From the NCBI RefSeq assembly GCF_003034915.1, contig NZ_PZJX01000050.1, forward strand, positions 62,001-126,000: 64,000 nt of DNA, in the 5' to 3' direction. The position numbers and the translations under genes are program-made. Below are positions 34,956 through 43,698 of the stretch, piece by piece; position 1 is the first letter of the stretch; every line of letters starts with the position of its first letter. The notes beneath the pieces were generated by a model, which was given only the letters and a program-made list of their open reading frames with translations, made no database searches and was not told the origin of the DNA. This DNA is from Mesorhizobium helmanticense. GTDB lineage: Bacteria; Pseudomonadota; Alphaproteobacteria; Rhizobiales; Rhizobiaceae.

Positions 34956-35307
34956 GAAGGCTTTTCTCGATTTTGCCGAACGGCATCATGCCTCCGGACA
35001 AGGTAGTCGCCCGGCGGCGCCCGCACAACCGGCTCCATTGGACGGTTCTTTCAAGCGGTTCGATCCGGCTCCCGTCCCACGCCCGTTCAGCGGGTCGCAG
35101 TGTCGGCGGCAATGGATAAGAAAAGGCCAACATCGATGGTTAACAAGAGGTTGCGGCAGGAAAGCGGGGCCGGGCCGCGACGAATCGCCCATCGATTCCA
35201 TGTGCCATATGGGGTGTGATTCCGGCAAAGTCTTGCCAAATGAGGGAAAACGACCAAATGTCGCGCCGACCACGGTTGCGGCCGCCGTGACTATGACAGG
35301 TGCAGGT
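34956..35307. other. Intergenic region between lptF and the flavoprotein gene
   Basis: A 352-base divergent control region. Long reading frames cross it on both strands but lack ribosome sites and family similarity, and I do not regard them as genes. It should contain the promoters of lptF (minus) and the flavoprotein (plus). I see no clear operator, hairpin or repeat. Confidence 0.5.
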
Positions 35308-36477
35308 ATGGACGTCAGAGAATTGCGCGGTCAAACCGGGGCGGTATCGACCTCGCCCGGCGTGATCGTGATAGGCGCCGGCGCTGCCGGGCTGGCGGCC
35401 GCCCATGCGCTAATCGAGGCCGGCGTCCCGACGGTTATCCTGGAAAAGGAAAGCCGGCTCGCCGAACCCTGGCATCGGCGGCACGAACGACTGCACCTCA
35501 ACACGCATCGCGACCTCTCGGCACTGCCTGGCGTCGGCTATCCCGCCGGCACACCTGCTTTTCCCCACAAAACCGCTGTCATCCGCCATCTGAACGATTT
35601 CAGCCGAACACACAGCCTGCCGGTAGAGTTCGACGCGGCCGTCGAGGAGATCGCGTTCAAAGGCGATCATTGGGTTGTCCGGACCAATATCGGCCCCCGG
35701 TTGGCGCGCCATGTCGTCATCGCCACCGGGCGCGACCGGCAGCCTTTCATTCCCGCGTGGAAGGGGGCAGGCGCCTTTGCCGGCCGGATCATCCATTCAG
35801 CGGATTTTGGCAGAGCCGAGGACTATGTTGGAGAAAAAGTGCTGGTCGTCGGCGCCGGCAATTCGGGCGTCGACGTGCTCAATCATCTTGCTGGTATAGA
35901 GACCAGCAATATCTGGCTGTCGGCTCGCAATGGTCCCTCGATCCTGCCTAAGCGCATCGGCAAGATTGCCGTTCACAGGCTTTCGCCGTTCATGGCGCGC
36001 CTGCCGTTGTGGCTCGCCGATGCGGCGATGGCCGCGACACAGCGCCTGGTTTTCGGTGACCTGACGAAATTCGGCATGCCGAAAGCGCCCTCGGGAGGCG
36101 CGAGCCGCCTGACCTCGGACTACACGGCCATTGCCGCCGACGATGGCGCCGTGCGCGCCATCAAGGGCGGCAAGATCGTAGTGGTGCCGACAGTGCGCGA
36201 ATTCACCCGCGACGGCGTGATCCTGGGCAATGACAAGCTGATCGCCCCCGATATCGTCATCGCGGCGACAGGCTATCGCACCGGGCTCGAACGCATGGCC
36301 GGCAAGCTCGGTGTGCTGGACGGCAACGGCGTGCCGCTTTTCAATGGCGGCGAGACCGACCCGAAACTGCCCGGCCTGTGGTTTACCGGCATGCGGCCAA
36401 GCATTCGCGGCTGTTTCGCCAATGCCCGTATCCAAGCCATGGCGATCACGCAGCAGATCGTCGGCCAGGGCTGGTGA
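35308..36477 (+). CDS. Flavin-containing monooxygenase-like FAD/NAD(P)-binding protein
   Basis: A 389-residue cytoplasmic flavoprotein. Two dinucleotide-binding motifs are visible, GAGAAGLAAA for FAD near residue 24 and GAGNSGVDV for NAD(P) near 187, with ATG motifs at the ends of the domains (VIATGRDRQ and IAATGYRTG). This layout is that of the CzcO/flavin-monooxygenase group. The substrate is unknown. The ATG at 35308 is chosen for the nearby AGGTG and because the domain begins soon after; the frame is open to 34954. No operon partner is evident. Confidence 0.82.
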   Translation: MDVRELRGQTGAVSTSPGVIVIGAGAAGLAAAHALIEAGVPTVILEKESRLAEPWHRRHERLHLNTHRDLSALPGVGYPAGTPAFPHKTAVIRHLNDFSRTHSLPVEFDAAVEEIAFKGDHWVVRTNIGPRLARHVVIATGRDRQPFIPAWKGAGAFAGRIIHSADFGRAEDYVGEKVLVVGAGNSGVDVLNHLAGIETSNIWLSARNGPSILPKRIGKIAVHRLSPFMARLPLWLADAAMAATQRLVFGDLTKFGMPKAPSGGASRLTSDYTAIAADDGAVRAIKGGKIVVVPTVREFTRDGVILGNDKLIAPDIVIAATGYRTGLERMAGKLGVLDGNGVPLFNGGETDPKLPGLWFTGMRPSIRGCFANARIQAMAITQQIVGQGW

Positions 36478-36689
36478 TTTGCAGCGCGCCGCGATCGTCG
36501 CCCGTGAGAGCCCGCAACTGTCATCTCGAAACTGTCATGAGGGATACCAGGGCAAAAACCGGCAAAAAGGTGAACAAAATCAAGGATCGAAAAAGAGGGT
36601 GGTTTTTTTGGTCGGAAAACGGGCAAATGTCGTGCATCTTCAACGCGCTCCCCTGAAAACCCAACGCATTTCGCCGAAAGCAGGACATG

Positions 36690-38201
36690 ATGACTTCGAG
36701 ACCTTCGATCGCCTTCGCCAAATTCGCGGCACCCAAAAAGGGCAGCGTCTTCGTGCTGGTGGCCGACGACAGCAGCCTCGGCGAGGCGGCGAAGGCCTGC
36801 GATCCGGCAAAGACCTTGGAGCGGGCGTTTCCGGTGGCCGACTTTTCCGGCAAATTCGCCAGCCTGGTTGAAGTGCTGGCGCCGGAGGGGACATCGCTCG
36901 ACCGGCTGGTGGCGGTCGGCGTCGGCAAGGTGTCGGGGCTCGACGACTATGGCTGGCTGAAGCTTGGCGGCACCATCGCCGCGTCCCTGCGCAAGGCGGC
37001 CGAGGTGGTCGTCGTGCTCGACCTGCCGGGTGAAGCCGGCGGCGGCAGGCAGGCGGCGCAACTTGCCGCTGGCATCCTGCTGCGCAGCTATGCCTTCGAC
37101 AAATACAAGACGAAAAAGGACAATGGCGACGGCCAGCATGGCGGCAAGAAGGCCGAGCCCAAAAAACCGGTCAAGGTGACCATCCACACCACCGATCCGG
37201 CGGCTGCGAAAAGGGCCTTTGCCGACGAGGCGGCGGTGATCGACGGCGTGCTCCTGGCGCGCGATCTGGTCAACGAACCGGCCAACATCCTTGGCCCGGT
37301 GGAATTCGCCGCCCGCGCCAGCGAACTGGAAGCGCTCGGCGTCAAGGTCGAGATCCTGGCCGAGAAGGAGATGAAGAAGCTCGGCATGGGCTCGTTGCTC
37401 GGCGTCGCGCAAGGCTCGCCGCGCGGCGCCCGCATGGCCGTCATGCAGTGGAACGGCGGCAAGGCCAAGGACAGTCCGGTCGCTTTCGTTGGCAAGGGCG
37501 TCACCTTCGACACCGGCGGCAATTCGATGAAGCCGGCCTCCGGCATGGAGGACATGAAGGGCGACATGGGCGGTGCGGCCGCAGTGACCGGACTGATGCA
37601 TGCGCTGGCCTCACGCAAGGCCAAGGCCAATGTCGTCGGCGTCATCGGACTGGTCGAAAATGCCGTCGACGGCCATGCCCAACGCCCGGGTGACATCGTC
37701 ACCTCGATGTCCGGCCAGACCATCGAGGTGTTGAACACCGATGCCGAAGGCCGGCTCGTCCTGGCCGATGCGCTGTGGTACTGCAACGACCGTTTCCAGC
37801 CGAAATTCATGGTCAATCTGGCGACGCTGACCGGCGCAGTCATGGTCGCGCTCGGCCAGCACTATGCCGGCCTGTTCTCCAACAATGACGAACTGGCGGA
37901 CAGGCTGACCAACGCCGGGCAGTCGACGCAGGAACGGCTGTGGCGCATGCCTCTCGGCGCCGAGTACGACAAGCTGATCGATTCGAAAAACGCCGACATG
38001 AAGAACATTGGCGGCCGCTACGGCGGCGCCATCATCGCGGCGCAATTCCTGCAGCGCTTCGTCAAGGACACGCCTTGGGCGCATCTCGACATCGCCGGCA
38101 CCGCGATGGGCGCGCCTCCCAGCGAGATCAACCAGTCATGGGGCTCCGGCTTCGGCGTCAGGCTGCTCGACCGGCTGGTGCGCGACAACTACGAGGGGTG
38201 A
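36690..38201 (+). CDS. pepA: Leucyl aminopeptidase (M17, PepA)
   Basis: A two-metal cytosolic aminopeptidase that releases N-terminal residues; in some bacteria it also binds DNA. The 503-residue protein aligns with E. coli PepA with an offset of one: metal ligands K269, D274, D292, D351 and E353, and catalytic K281 and R355, all present (VGKGVTFDTGG, NTDAEGRL). The Lys-rich loop near 140-160 is an insertion in the N-domain. The second of two adjacent ATGs is preferred by spacing to AGGA. holC follows directly, as in many bacteria. Confidence 0.97.
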   Translation: MTSRPSIAFAKFAAPKKGSVFVLVADDSSLGEAAKACDPAKTLERAFPVADFSGKFASLVEVLAPEGTSLDRLVAVGVGKVSGLDDYGWLKLGGTIAASLRKAAEVVVVLDLPGEAGGGRQAAQLAAGILLRSYAFDKYKTKKDNGDGQHGGKKAEPKKPVKVTIHTTDPAAAKRAFADEAAVIDGVLLARDLVNEPANILGPVEFAARASELEALGVKVEILAEKEMKKLGMGSLLGVAQGSPRGARMAVMQWNGGKAKDSPVAFVGKGVTFDTGGNSMKPASGMEDMKGDMGGAAAVTGLMHALASRKAKANVVGVIGLVENAVDGHAQRPGDIVTSMSGQTIEVLNTDAEGRLVLADALWYCNDRFQPKFMVNLATLTGAVMVALGQHYAGLFSNNDELADRLTNAGQSTQERLWRMPLGAEYDKLIDSKNADMKNIGGRYGGAIIAAQFLQRFVKDTPWAHLDIAGTAMGAPPSEINQSWGSGFGVRLLDRLVRDNYEG

Positions 38202-38220
38202 GGTCACTGAAGGCGCAATC

Positions 38221-38670
38221 ATGGCCGAAGTCCTGTTCTATCACCTGACCGAATCGACGCTGGAGGATGCGCTGCCCGGCCTGCTCGAGCGCAGCGTCGA
38301 TCGCGGTTGGCGTGCCGTGGTGCAGACCGGCACCGAGGAGCGGCGCGACGCGCTGGATCAGCATCTGTGGACGTTCCGGGACGATTCGTTCCTGGCGCAT
38401 GCGACCGACCGCGAAGCCTATCCCGCCGAGCAGCCGATCCTTCTGACCACCGGTCAGGAAAATCCGAACGAGGCGCAGATCCGCTTCCTCGTCGATGGCG
38501 CGCCACCGCCCGAACTTGCCGGCTATGAACGCGCCGTGTTCCTGTTCGACGGCCACGACGCGGCGCAGGTCGAGGCCGCGCGCACCCATTGGAAGACGAT
38601 GAAGGACGCCGGCCACACAGTGACCTACTGGCAGCAGACGCAGGACCGGCGCTGGGAACGCAAGGCGTGA
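38221..38670 (+). CDS. holC: DNA polymerase III chi subunit
   Basis: The chi subunit links the clamp loader to single-strand-binding protein. The 149-residue protein starts with EVLFYHLTESTLEDALP and has RGWRAVVQTGTEERRDALDQ and the WTFRDDSFLAHA block with its conserved tryptophan, all typical of HolC. It lies 19 bases after pepA, the usual arrangement. The start is the first ATG after the pepA stop; a longer open frame overlaps pepA and is a shadow. Confidence 0.95.
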   Translation: MAEVLFYHLTESTLEDALPGLLERSVDRGWRAVVQTGTEERRDALDQHLWTFRDDSFLAHATDREAYPAEQPILLTTGQENPNEAQIRFLVDGAPPPELAGYERAVFLFDGHDAAQVEAARTHWKTMKDAGHTVTYWQQTQDRRWERKA

Positions 38671-38710
38671 GGTGCGCCGCCGCTCCCGCCCATATCTCAT
38701 GGAATGAATG

Positions 38711-39331
38711 ATGCGCTTTCTGTTTCTTCTGATCCTGCTCGCCGGCATTGCCATCGGCATCGCCTATCCCTGGGCGATGAGCAATTTCTCCGGCCATGAG
38801 ATCGGCACCTGGCGGGTCTATGAGCAGGGCCGGTTCAAGCCGGTGACGGTGCCGCTTGCCGAAAGCGACGCGCCGATCAGGGTGCTGGTCGACCTCACCG
38901 CCAGGGCCGAGCGCATCGTCGCCTCGCAACAGCGCACCCTGCTGACATTGACCGCCGCCACCGGCGGCCGGACCGTGCTCGCCTCGACGCTTGCCTTCAA
39001 CCATTCCGAAAACCCGCGCCAGCCCAGCCCGCAATCGCCGGACAAGATCTTTCGCGATGAAGCGGGCGTGATCCAGACGGTCAGCCCCGGTCCTTATACC
39101 TTCACGGCCGGTCCCGGCGACGCCGAGGACATCCCCATGCGCGCCGTGGATCTGGTGCTGCGCGCCGGCGCCGGCGAGGTCGACAGCCGCGCGCAGCCGG
39201 TCGGCTTCTCCTTGATGGCGGTCGGCCTGATCGGGCTGGTACTGGCGTTTCGCTTCGGCGGTGGCCGGCCGCAAAACCCGAACTCGCAGCCGCCACCGCC
39301 ACGCTGGGGCCGCAACGGCTCATCGAGTTAG
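38711..39331 (+). CDS. Hypothetical protein with two membrane segments
   Basis: A 206-residue protein of unknown function. An N-terminal hydrophobic segment (residues 2-20) and another near 168-188 (LMAVGLIGLVLAFRF) enclose a mostly beta-type domain of about 140 residues that would be periplasmic, and a short Pro/Asn-rich tail ends the protein. The start MRFLFLLILLAGIAIGIAYP is typical of an anchored protein. It may belong to the pepA-holC transcript (40-base gap). An ATG one codon earlier is equally possible. Confidence 0.7.
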   Translation: MRFLFLLILLAGIAIGIAYPWAMSNFSGHEIGTWRVYEQGRFKPVTVPLAESDAPIRVLVDLTARAERIVASQQRTLLTLTAATGGRTVLASTLAFNHSENPRQPSPQSPDKIFRDEAGVIQTVSPGPYTFTAGPGDAEDIPMRAVDLVLRAGAGEVDSRAQPVGFSLMAVGLIGLVLAFRFGGGRPQNPNSQPPPPRWGRNGSSS

Positions 39332-39380
39332 AGCATGATCCCGAAAAGTGGAATCCGGTTTTCGGAAAAGATCATGCTCA
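39331..39380. repeat. Palindromic repeat, family C, copy 1
   Basis: GAGCATGATCCCGAAAA and TTTTCGGAAAAGATCATGCTC are inverted arms with a four-base bulge around a short GTGGAATCCGG centre. A second, worn copy lies at 62581-62624. This palindrome is frequent between genes in rhizobial genomes. It sits in front of rlmJ. Confidence 0.8.
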
Positions 39381-39401
39381 AACAAAAAGATAGGTAGCGG
39401 C

Positions 39402-40262
39402 ATGAATTACCGCCACGCCTATCACGCCGGAAACTTCGCCGATGTCGTCAAGCATGTCGTGCTGAGCCGCCTCGTCGAGTATCTGAAGCAGAAGGACAAG
39501 GCATTCCGCATCATCGACACCCACGCCGGCATCGGCCGCTACGATCTGTCTTCGACCGAAGCCCACAAGACCGGCGAGTGGCAAGGCGGCATCGGCCGGC
39601 TGATCGATGCCCCGCTCGACGCCAAGACTGCGGCGCTGCTGGCTCCTTATCTCGATGTGGTCCGCTCGCTCAATCCGGAGGGCGGACCGGATGGCGGGTT
39701 GAAAAAATATCCGGGCTCGCCGCTGATCGCCAGGCAGCTCATGCGCAAGCAGGACCGGCTGTCCGCGGTCGAGCTGCACCAGGACGATGCCGCGAAGCTG
39801 AAGGTGCTGTTTGCCGGCGACTTCCAGACACGGGTGATCGAGCTCGATGGCTGGCTGGCGCTTGGCGCGCATCTGCCGCCCAAGGAGAAGCGCGGCCTCG
39901 TGCTCATCGATCCGCCCTTCGAGGAGCAGGGCGAGTTCGGCCGGCTCGTCGACGGGCTGCAAAAGGCGCACAAGCGCTGGCCAGGCGGCATCTATGCGCT
40001 GTGGTACCCGGTGAAGGACCGCAAGGCGGTGATCGCCTTCAGGAAGGCGCTCAAGCAATCGGGTATCCCGAAGCTGCTCGACATAGACTTCGAGATCAAA
40101 CCCCCGTCGGCCGAACCCAGCCTCGACGGCAGCGGCATGGTGGTGGTCAACCCGCCATTCACGCTGGAAGGCGAATTGCGCATTGTGCTGCCAGCCCTGC
40201 ACCGGCTGCTGGTCGTCGAAAAGCCGGCGGACTGGAGGATGGAGTGGCTGGCGGGGGAGTGA
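39402..40262 (+). CDS. rlmJ: 23S rRNA (adenine-2030-N6)-methyltransferase RlmJ
   Basis: RlmJ methylates A2030 of 23S rRNA. The 286-residue protein starts with the invariant MNYRHAYHAGNFADVVKH, has the SAM-site segment IDTHAGIGRYDL near 38-49 and the catalytic motif D170-P-P-F. The ATG at 39402 is fixed by this conserved start; the frame runs upstream into the family C repeat. It appears to be transcribed alone. Confidence 0.95.
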   Translation: MNYRHAYHAGNFADVVKHVVLSRLVEYLKQKDKAFRIIDTHAGIGRYDLSSTEAHKTGEWQGGIGRLIDAPLDAKTAALLAPYLDVVRSLNPEGGPDGGLKKYPGSPLIARQLMRKQDRLSAVELHQDDAAKLKVLFAGDFQTRVIELDGWLALGAHLPPKEKRGLVLIDPPFEEQGEFGRLVDGLQKAHKRWPGGIYALWYPVKDRKAVIAFRKALKQSGIPKLLDIDFEIKPPSAEPSLDGSGMVVVNPPFTLEGELRIVLPALHRLLVVEKPADWRMEWLAGE

Positions 40263-40369
40263 ACGCCAGCAACCCTTTGTTCATCGACGCCACCGAGATG
40301 ACTGTGCAACCGCTTGACCGCCGCCGGGCGAATCCGCACAGTGCGCTGAGTCGACCATAAGAGGCTGCC

Positions 40370-40819
40370 ATGACTCGCTTCGCCAGATCCGCCCTTGCCG
40401 CATTGATTGCCCTTTGCACACCGCTCGGCACGTCGCTTGGCGTCACACAGGCCGTGCACGCGGCCGACCTTGGCGTCTATTCCGACGACGGCAGCGTCTG
40501 CGGCGAGGACTGGGTGCTGAAAAAGATCACCAACCGCTTCAGCTATCAGGTGCATCACGTGCCGCATCTGCCGGATGTCGAAATCGTCGATTTCCAGCGC
40601 ATTCACCAGCATCGCTATCTGCCGGCCGATGAAACCTGGCCGATCGGCCGCCGCTATTGTGGCGCCACCGTCAGCCTGTCCGACGGCCGCGCCCGCACCA
40701 TCTGGTATCTGATCGAGGAAGGGCAGGGCTTTGCCTCGATCGGCGACAATGTCGAATTCTGCGTCTCGGGCTTCGACCGCTGGATGGTCTATAACGGCCG
40801 CTGCCGCGTCCTGCGCTGA
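40370..40819 (+). CDS. Hypothetical secreted protein
   Basis: A 149-residue protein with a signal peptide (residues 1-32, ending in VHAA) and a mature domain of about 117 residues that has four cysteines (VCGEDW, YCGAT, EFCVSG, GRCRVL), likely forming two disulfides, and a high content of histidine and aromatic residues. I do not recognise a named family, though similar short periplasmic proteins are common in rhizobia. It has AAGAGG before the ATG and a good terminator 29 bases after the stop, so it looks like a single-gene unit. Confidence 0.75.
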   Translation: MTRFARSALAALIALCTPLGTSLGVTQAVHAADLGVYSDDGSVCGEDWVLKKITNRFSYQVHHVPHLPDVEIVDFQRIHQHRYLPADETWPIGRRYCGATVSLSDGRARTIWYLIEEGQGFASIGDNVEFCVSGFDRWMVYNGRCRVLR

Positions 40820-40848
40820 GCGCGGCATTCCTTTTCTAATTCCTCTTT

Positions 40849-40881
40849 AGCCTGCGGCGACATCGCCGCAGGCTTTCTTTC
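40849..40881 (+). terminator. Intrinsic terminator of the secreted-protein gene
   Basis: AGCCTGCGGCG and CGCCGCAGGCT form an 11-bp stem around a four-base loop, followed by TTCTTTC. It lies between the secreted-protein gene and the promoter of the TetR gene. Confidence 0.8.
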
Positions 40882-40887
40882 GGCGTG

Positions 40888-40937
40888 TTGACAGCCGGTA
40901 CGATTCTCCGCATAGGTGTGAGACAGACCTGTCTCAC
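40888..40937 (+). promoter_or_regulatory. Promoter and perfect TetR-type operator before tetR-eamA
   Basis: TTGACA (40888-40893) and CATAGG (40911-40916) are 17 bases apart and form a plausible sigma-70 promoter. Directly after it lies the perfect palindrome GTGAGACAG-AC-CTGTCTCAC (40918-40937), which would cover the transcription start and fits a TetR dimer site. The next gene is a TetR regulator, so autorepression of the tetR-eamA unit is likely. Confidence 0.75.
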
Positions 40938-40952
40938 CACTGAGTGAATGCC

Positions 40953-41528
40953 ATGATGTCATCGCCCACGCCTGGCAAACGCCAGCATATCGTCGACACC
41001 GCTTATGCGCTGTTCAAGCGTGACGGCTTCCACGCCACCGGCATCGACCGGATCATCGCCGAGGCCGACATAGCCAAGATGACGATGTATCGCCATTTCC
41101 CGAGCAAGGACGAGTTGATCGTGGAGGTGCTGGAGCATCGCGCCCTGCGTTTCGAGCGCCAGCTCGACCGCCTCGCGCAAGAGGTCGCCACGCCCGAGCA
41201 GAAGATTGGAAAAATCTTCGACTGGCACGAGCGCTGGTTCCGCAGCGCCGATTTCCACGGCTGTCTGTTCGCGCATGCGCTGGCCGAATTCGGCGATCCC
41301 GGCCATCCGGTGTTCAAGGCTGTTGCCAGGCAGAAGAACGGCTTCAAGCAGCGCATGCAGTCGATCCTCGAGAAGGTGATGGCGCCCAAGCAGGCCGAGA
41401 GCGCTGCTGCGGCGCTGCTGATGCTGATAGAGGGTGCGACGCTGATGGCGCAGATGGGGCTGCCCGCCATCGACGATGCCCGCAAGGCGGCCGCCGCCGT
41501 CATCGCCAGCGCGCGCACACCGCAATGA
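40953..41528 (+). CDS. TetR-family repressor, likely controls the adjacent EamA permease
   Basis: A 191-residue regulator. The N-terminal helix-turn-helix (ALFKRDGFHATGIDRIIAEADI then TMYRHFPSKDELI) is clear, and the C-terminal ligand domain fits the TetR_C type with the HGCLFAHALAEFGD segment. I chose the ATG pair at 40953 for its spacing to GAGTG; the frame also offers a GTG at 40944. Its stop overlaps the start of the permease gene by four bases (ATGA). A perfect palindrome covers its own promoter, so it probably represses itself and the permease. The ligand is unknown. Confidence 0.9.
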   Translation: MMSSPTPGKRQHIVDTAYALFKRDGFHATGIDRIIAEADIAKMTMYRHFPSKDELIVEVLEHRALRFERQLDRLAQEVATPEQKIGKIFDWHERWFRSADFHGCLFAHALAEFGDPGHPVFKAVARQKNGFKQRMQSILEKVMAPKQAESAAAALLMLIEGATLMAQMGLPAIDDARKAAAAVIASARTPQ

Positions 41529-42361
41529 GCACGACGGTCATTGCGCTTGCGCTGTTCGCGGCCGTCCTCCATGCGAGCTGGAACGCCTTCCTGCGGACAG
41601 GGGCCGACAGGCTGTGGACGGTCACCGTCATGAGTTTTTCCGGCACGCTGGTTGCCATTCCCTTCGCACTTCTCCATGCACCCCCGGCGGCAGCGGCCTG
41701 GCCCTATGTCGTGCTCTCGGCCGGCTTGCAGGTCGGCTACAGCGTCTTCCTGGTGGCCGCCTACCGCTACGGTGAACTGGGGCAGGTCTATCCGATCGTG
41801 CGCGGCAGCGTGCCGCTGTTGGTCACGCTCGGCGGGTATTTTCTGGCCGGCCAGCAACTCAGTGTGCCGGAGATCCTCGGCGTTGCGCTCGTTGCCGGCG
41901 GCATCATGGCGCTTTCACTGGGTAAGGGAAGGGCGTCGACGATTTCGATCCTCTACGCGCTGGCGACGGGCGCGATCATCGCCGCCTATGCGACGGTCGA
42001 CGCCATCGGCGTTCGCGCTTCACAAGACAGTGGCGCCTATACGGCATGGGTGCTGGTGCTCTACGGCGCCTTGCTGCCGGCGACCTTCGTCGCCTTGCGC
42101 GGCAGGCTTGCCGTCGATTTCGGAGCGCCGGAAACCTGGAAGGCGCTGGGCGGCGGACTGTTTGCGCTGCTCGCCTATGGCGTCGTGGTCGCCGCCTTCG
42201 CGCTCGGACCGGCCGGCCCGATCACCGCGATCCGGGAAACCAGCGTCGTCTTCGCCGCGTTCATCGGCAGGGTGTTCCTCGGCGAGGCGCTGACGCCAAG
42301 GCGCGTCGGTGCCTGCGCTGTCGTCGCGCTCGGCGCCATCTGCCTCGGCTACCGGGCTTGA
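41525..42361 (+). CDS. EamA-family DMT permease
   Basis: A 278-residue inner-membrane protein with about nine or ten helices in two EamA repeats. The start LFAAVLHASWNAFLRTGADR with its conserved tryptophan, the YRYGELGQVYPIVRGSVPL motif of the first repeat and GPAGPITAIRETSVVFAAFIG of the second are diagnostic. The ATGA overlap with the upstream tetR gene points to coupled translation and control by that repressor, a layout typical of efflux pumps. The exported compound is unknown. Confidence 0.9.
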   Translation: MSTTVIALALFAAVLHASWNAFLRTGADRLWTVTVMSFSGTLVAIPFALLHAPPAAAAWPYVVLSAGLQVGYSVFLVAAYRYGELGQVYPIVRGSVPLLVTLGGYFLAGQQLSVPEILGVALVAGGIMALSLGKGRASTISILYALATGAIIAAYATVDAIGVRASQDSGAYTAWVLVLYGALLPATFVALRGRLAVDFGAPETWKALGGGLFALLAYGVVVAAFALGPAGPITAIRETSVVFAAFIGRVFLGEALTPRRVGACAVVALGAICLGYRA

Positions 42362-42438
42362 AGACCAGGGATGGATCCTGAACTGCACGCCGAAACCGAA
42401 CCCATGGATCGGTTGGGCCGCTGGTTCGCCAGGCTTTG

Positions 42439-43059
42439 TCAGCGACTTGCGCCAGACAGGTAAGCGCAGATCAGCTCGACGAGCTGCTTCCGCAAATCGG
42501 CGGCATCCAGCATGCCCCGGCGCGCTGCGTTATGGATCACGCCCTCGATCGCCGATGACAATACTCGTGCCACGGTCTCGGTGTCTTTCCTGCGCCTGCG
42601 ATACTGCGCCACGGCGGCAGTGTAGTGTTCGAGATAGCGGGACTGGAATGCGGCATGGGCCGCCCGTGAGCCGCGATCGCCTGGCGCCTCGTCGAGCAGC
42701 ACCTGGTGCAGCGTCGGGTGGATGCTGTGCGCCGCGATCATGCCGCGCACCAGCTCGCGCGCAAATTGCCTGAGCGGCTTTTCGTCCGCCGCCGCTTCAC
42801 TGATGACCGACAGCACATGATCGAAATGGCGGCGCCGGATCGCCTCGACCAAGGCGAGCTTGTCGGGGAAATATTGATAGAGCGAGCCGATGCTGACGCC
42901 GGCCGCCTCGGCCACCTTGTTTGTGGTGAAGCCGGCCCACCCAAGCTCGCTCAGAATATGAGCACCGGCTTCGATGATTGCTTCGACGGTCGCGATCGAG
43001 CGCGCCTGACGCGGCTGCTTGCGCATGCGCGGACGCGATTTTGCAATGCGAGTAGACAC
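42439..43059 (-). CDS. TetR-family transcriptional regulator
   Basis: A 206-residue regulator. After a basic N-terminal arm (SRPRMRKQPRQARS) comes the TetR helix-turn-helix, GFTTNKVAEAAGVSIGSLYQYFPDKLALV. The helical C-terminal domain resembles that of regulators like AcrR. I chose the GTG at 43059: the frame runs on to 43329 but that part overlaps the dinB gene in the other direction. It is divergent from the DinB gene with 81 bases between, and a palindrome near the dinB start is a likely operator. Confidence 0.87.
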   Translation of the reverse strand: MSTRIAKSRPRMRKQPRQARSIATVEAIIEAGAHILSELGWAGFTTNKVAEAAGVSIGSLYQYFPDKLALVEAIRRRHFDHVLSVISEAAADEKPLRQFARELVRGMIAAHSIHPTLHQVLLDEAPGDRGSRAAHAAFQSRYLEHYTAAVAQYRRRRKDTETVARVLSSAIEGVIHNAARRGMLDAADLRKQLVELICAYLSGASR

Positions 43060-43115
43060 GTTTGCTTGTCCCCATGAAAATACGGATATGGAAATATAAA
43101 CAACATACTCACATT

Positions 43116-43128
43116 TTCCGGACCGGAA
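43116..43128 (+). promoter_or_regulatory. Candidate operator between TetR and dinB
   Basis: TTCCGG-A-CCGGAA is a perfect 13-base palindrome 12 bases before the dinB ATG. Its right arm runs into the AAGGA ribosome site, so a bound repressor could also block translation initiation or elongating polymerase. Binding by the divergent TetR protein is inferred from position. Confidence 0.45.
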
Positions 43129-43140
43129 GGAAAACGAATC

Positions 43141-43698
43141 ATGAGCGCCTTGATCTTGCTTCGCGGCCTTTTCGCCTATCAGGCCTGGGCCAGCGACGAA
43201 CTGCTGGAGAAAATCGCGAGCCTGGATCAGCACGTGCACTATGAGGAACGCCACGCCGCGATACGGCTGATCAATCATTGCCATGTGGTGGCGCGGATTT
43301 TTTCGGCGCACCTCGTCGGCGGGAGCCACAGCTATGACGCTGACAACACGGCGGACACGCCGGTGCTCGCCGAATTGCGCGTGGCGGTCGCAGCGTCCGA
43401 TCGCTGGTACCGCGACTATCTCGAAATCGTCTCACCGGAACAGCTATCGGAACTCGTGCCTTTCGTGTTCACCGATGGTGACAAGGGGTCGATGTCACGC
43501 CAAGAAATGTTGATGCATGTTGCTCTCCACGCTAGCTATCATCGTGGCGAGATCGGCCGCATCCTGGTGCAGCTCTCTATCACGCCGCCATGGGACACCT
43601 TCGCCGTCCACCTCCATCAGTCCGAGCCTTCACGCCGGCTGCAGGTCGAACCGCTTGGAGCGGCGTGTGTCCCTTTGGATGCGCAAACTGCGCTATAA
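43141..43698 (+). CDS. DinB-family protein
   Basis: A 185-residue four-helix-bundle protein of the DinB/YfiT group, many of which are metal-dependent and act on low-molecular-weight thiols. The putative metal histidines are visible: the NHCHV segment near 42-46 and the pair in HASYHRGE near 130-135, where the HHRGQ-like motif is typical. The protein opens with LLRGLFAYQAWASDELLEKI. AAGGA precedes the ATG. Its divergent TetR neighbour suggests inducible expression. The substrate is unknown. Confidence 0.85.
   Translation: MSALILLRGLFAYQAWASDELLEKIASLDQHVHYEERHAAIRLINHCHVVARIFSAHLVGGSHSYDADNTADTPVLAELRVAVAASDRWYRDYLEIVSPEQLSELVPFVFTDGDKGSMSRQEMLMHVALHASYHRGEIGRILVQLSITPPWDTFAVHLHQSEPSRRLQVEPLGAACVPLDAQTAL

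Noticed and set aside
34954..35307. N-terminal extension of the flavoprotein to 34954
   Set aside because: The extra 118 codons have no similarity to the family and cover the lptF control region.
36516..36538. Direct repeat of AACTGTCAT, two copies 14 bases apart, between the flavoprotein gene and pepA
   Set aside because: Could be a regulator site, but two nine-base copies are too little evidence.
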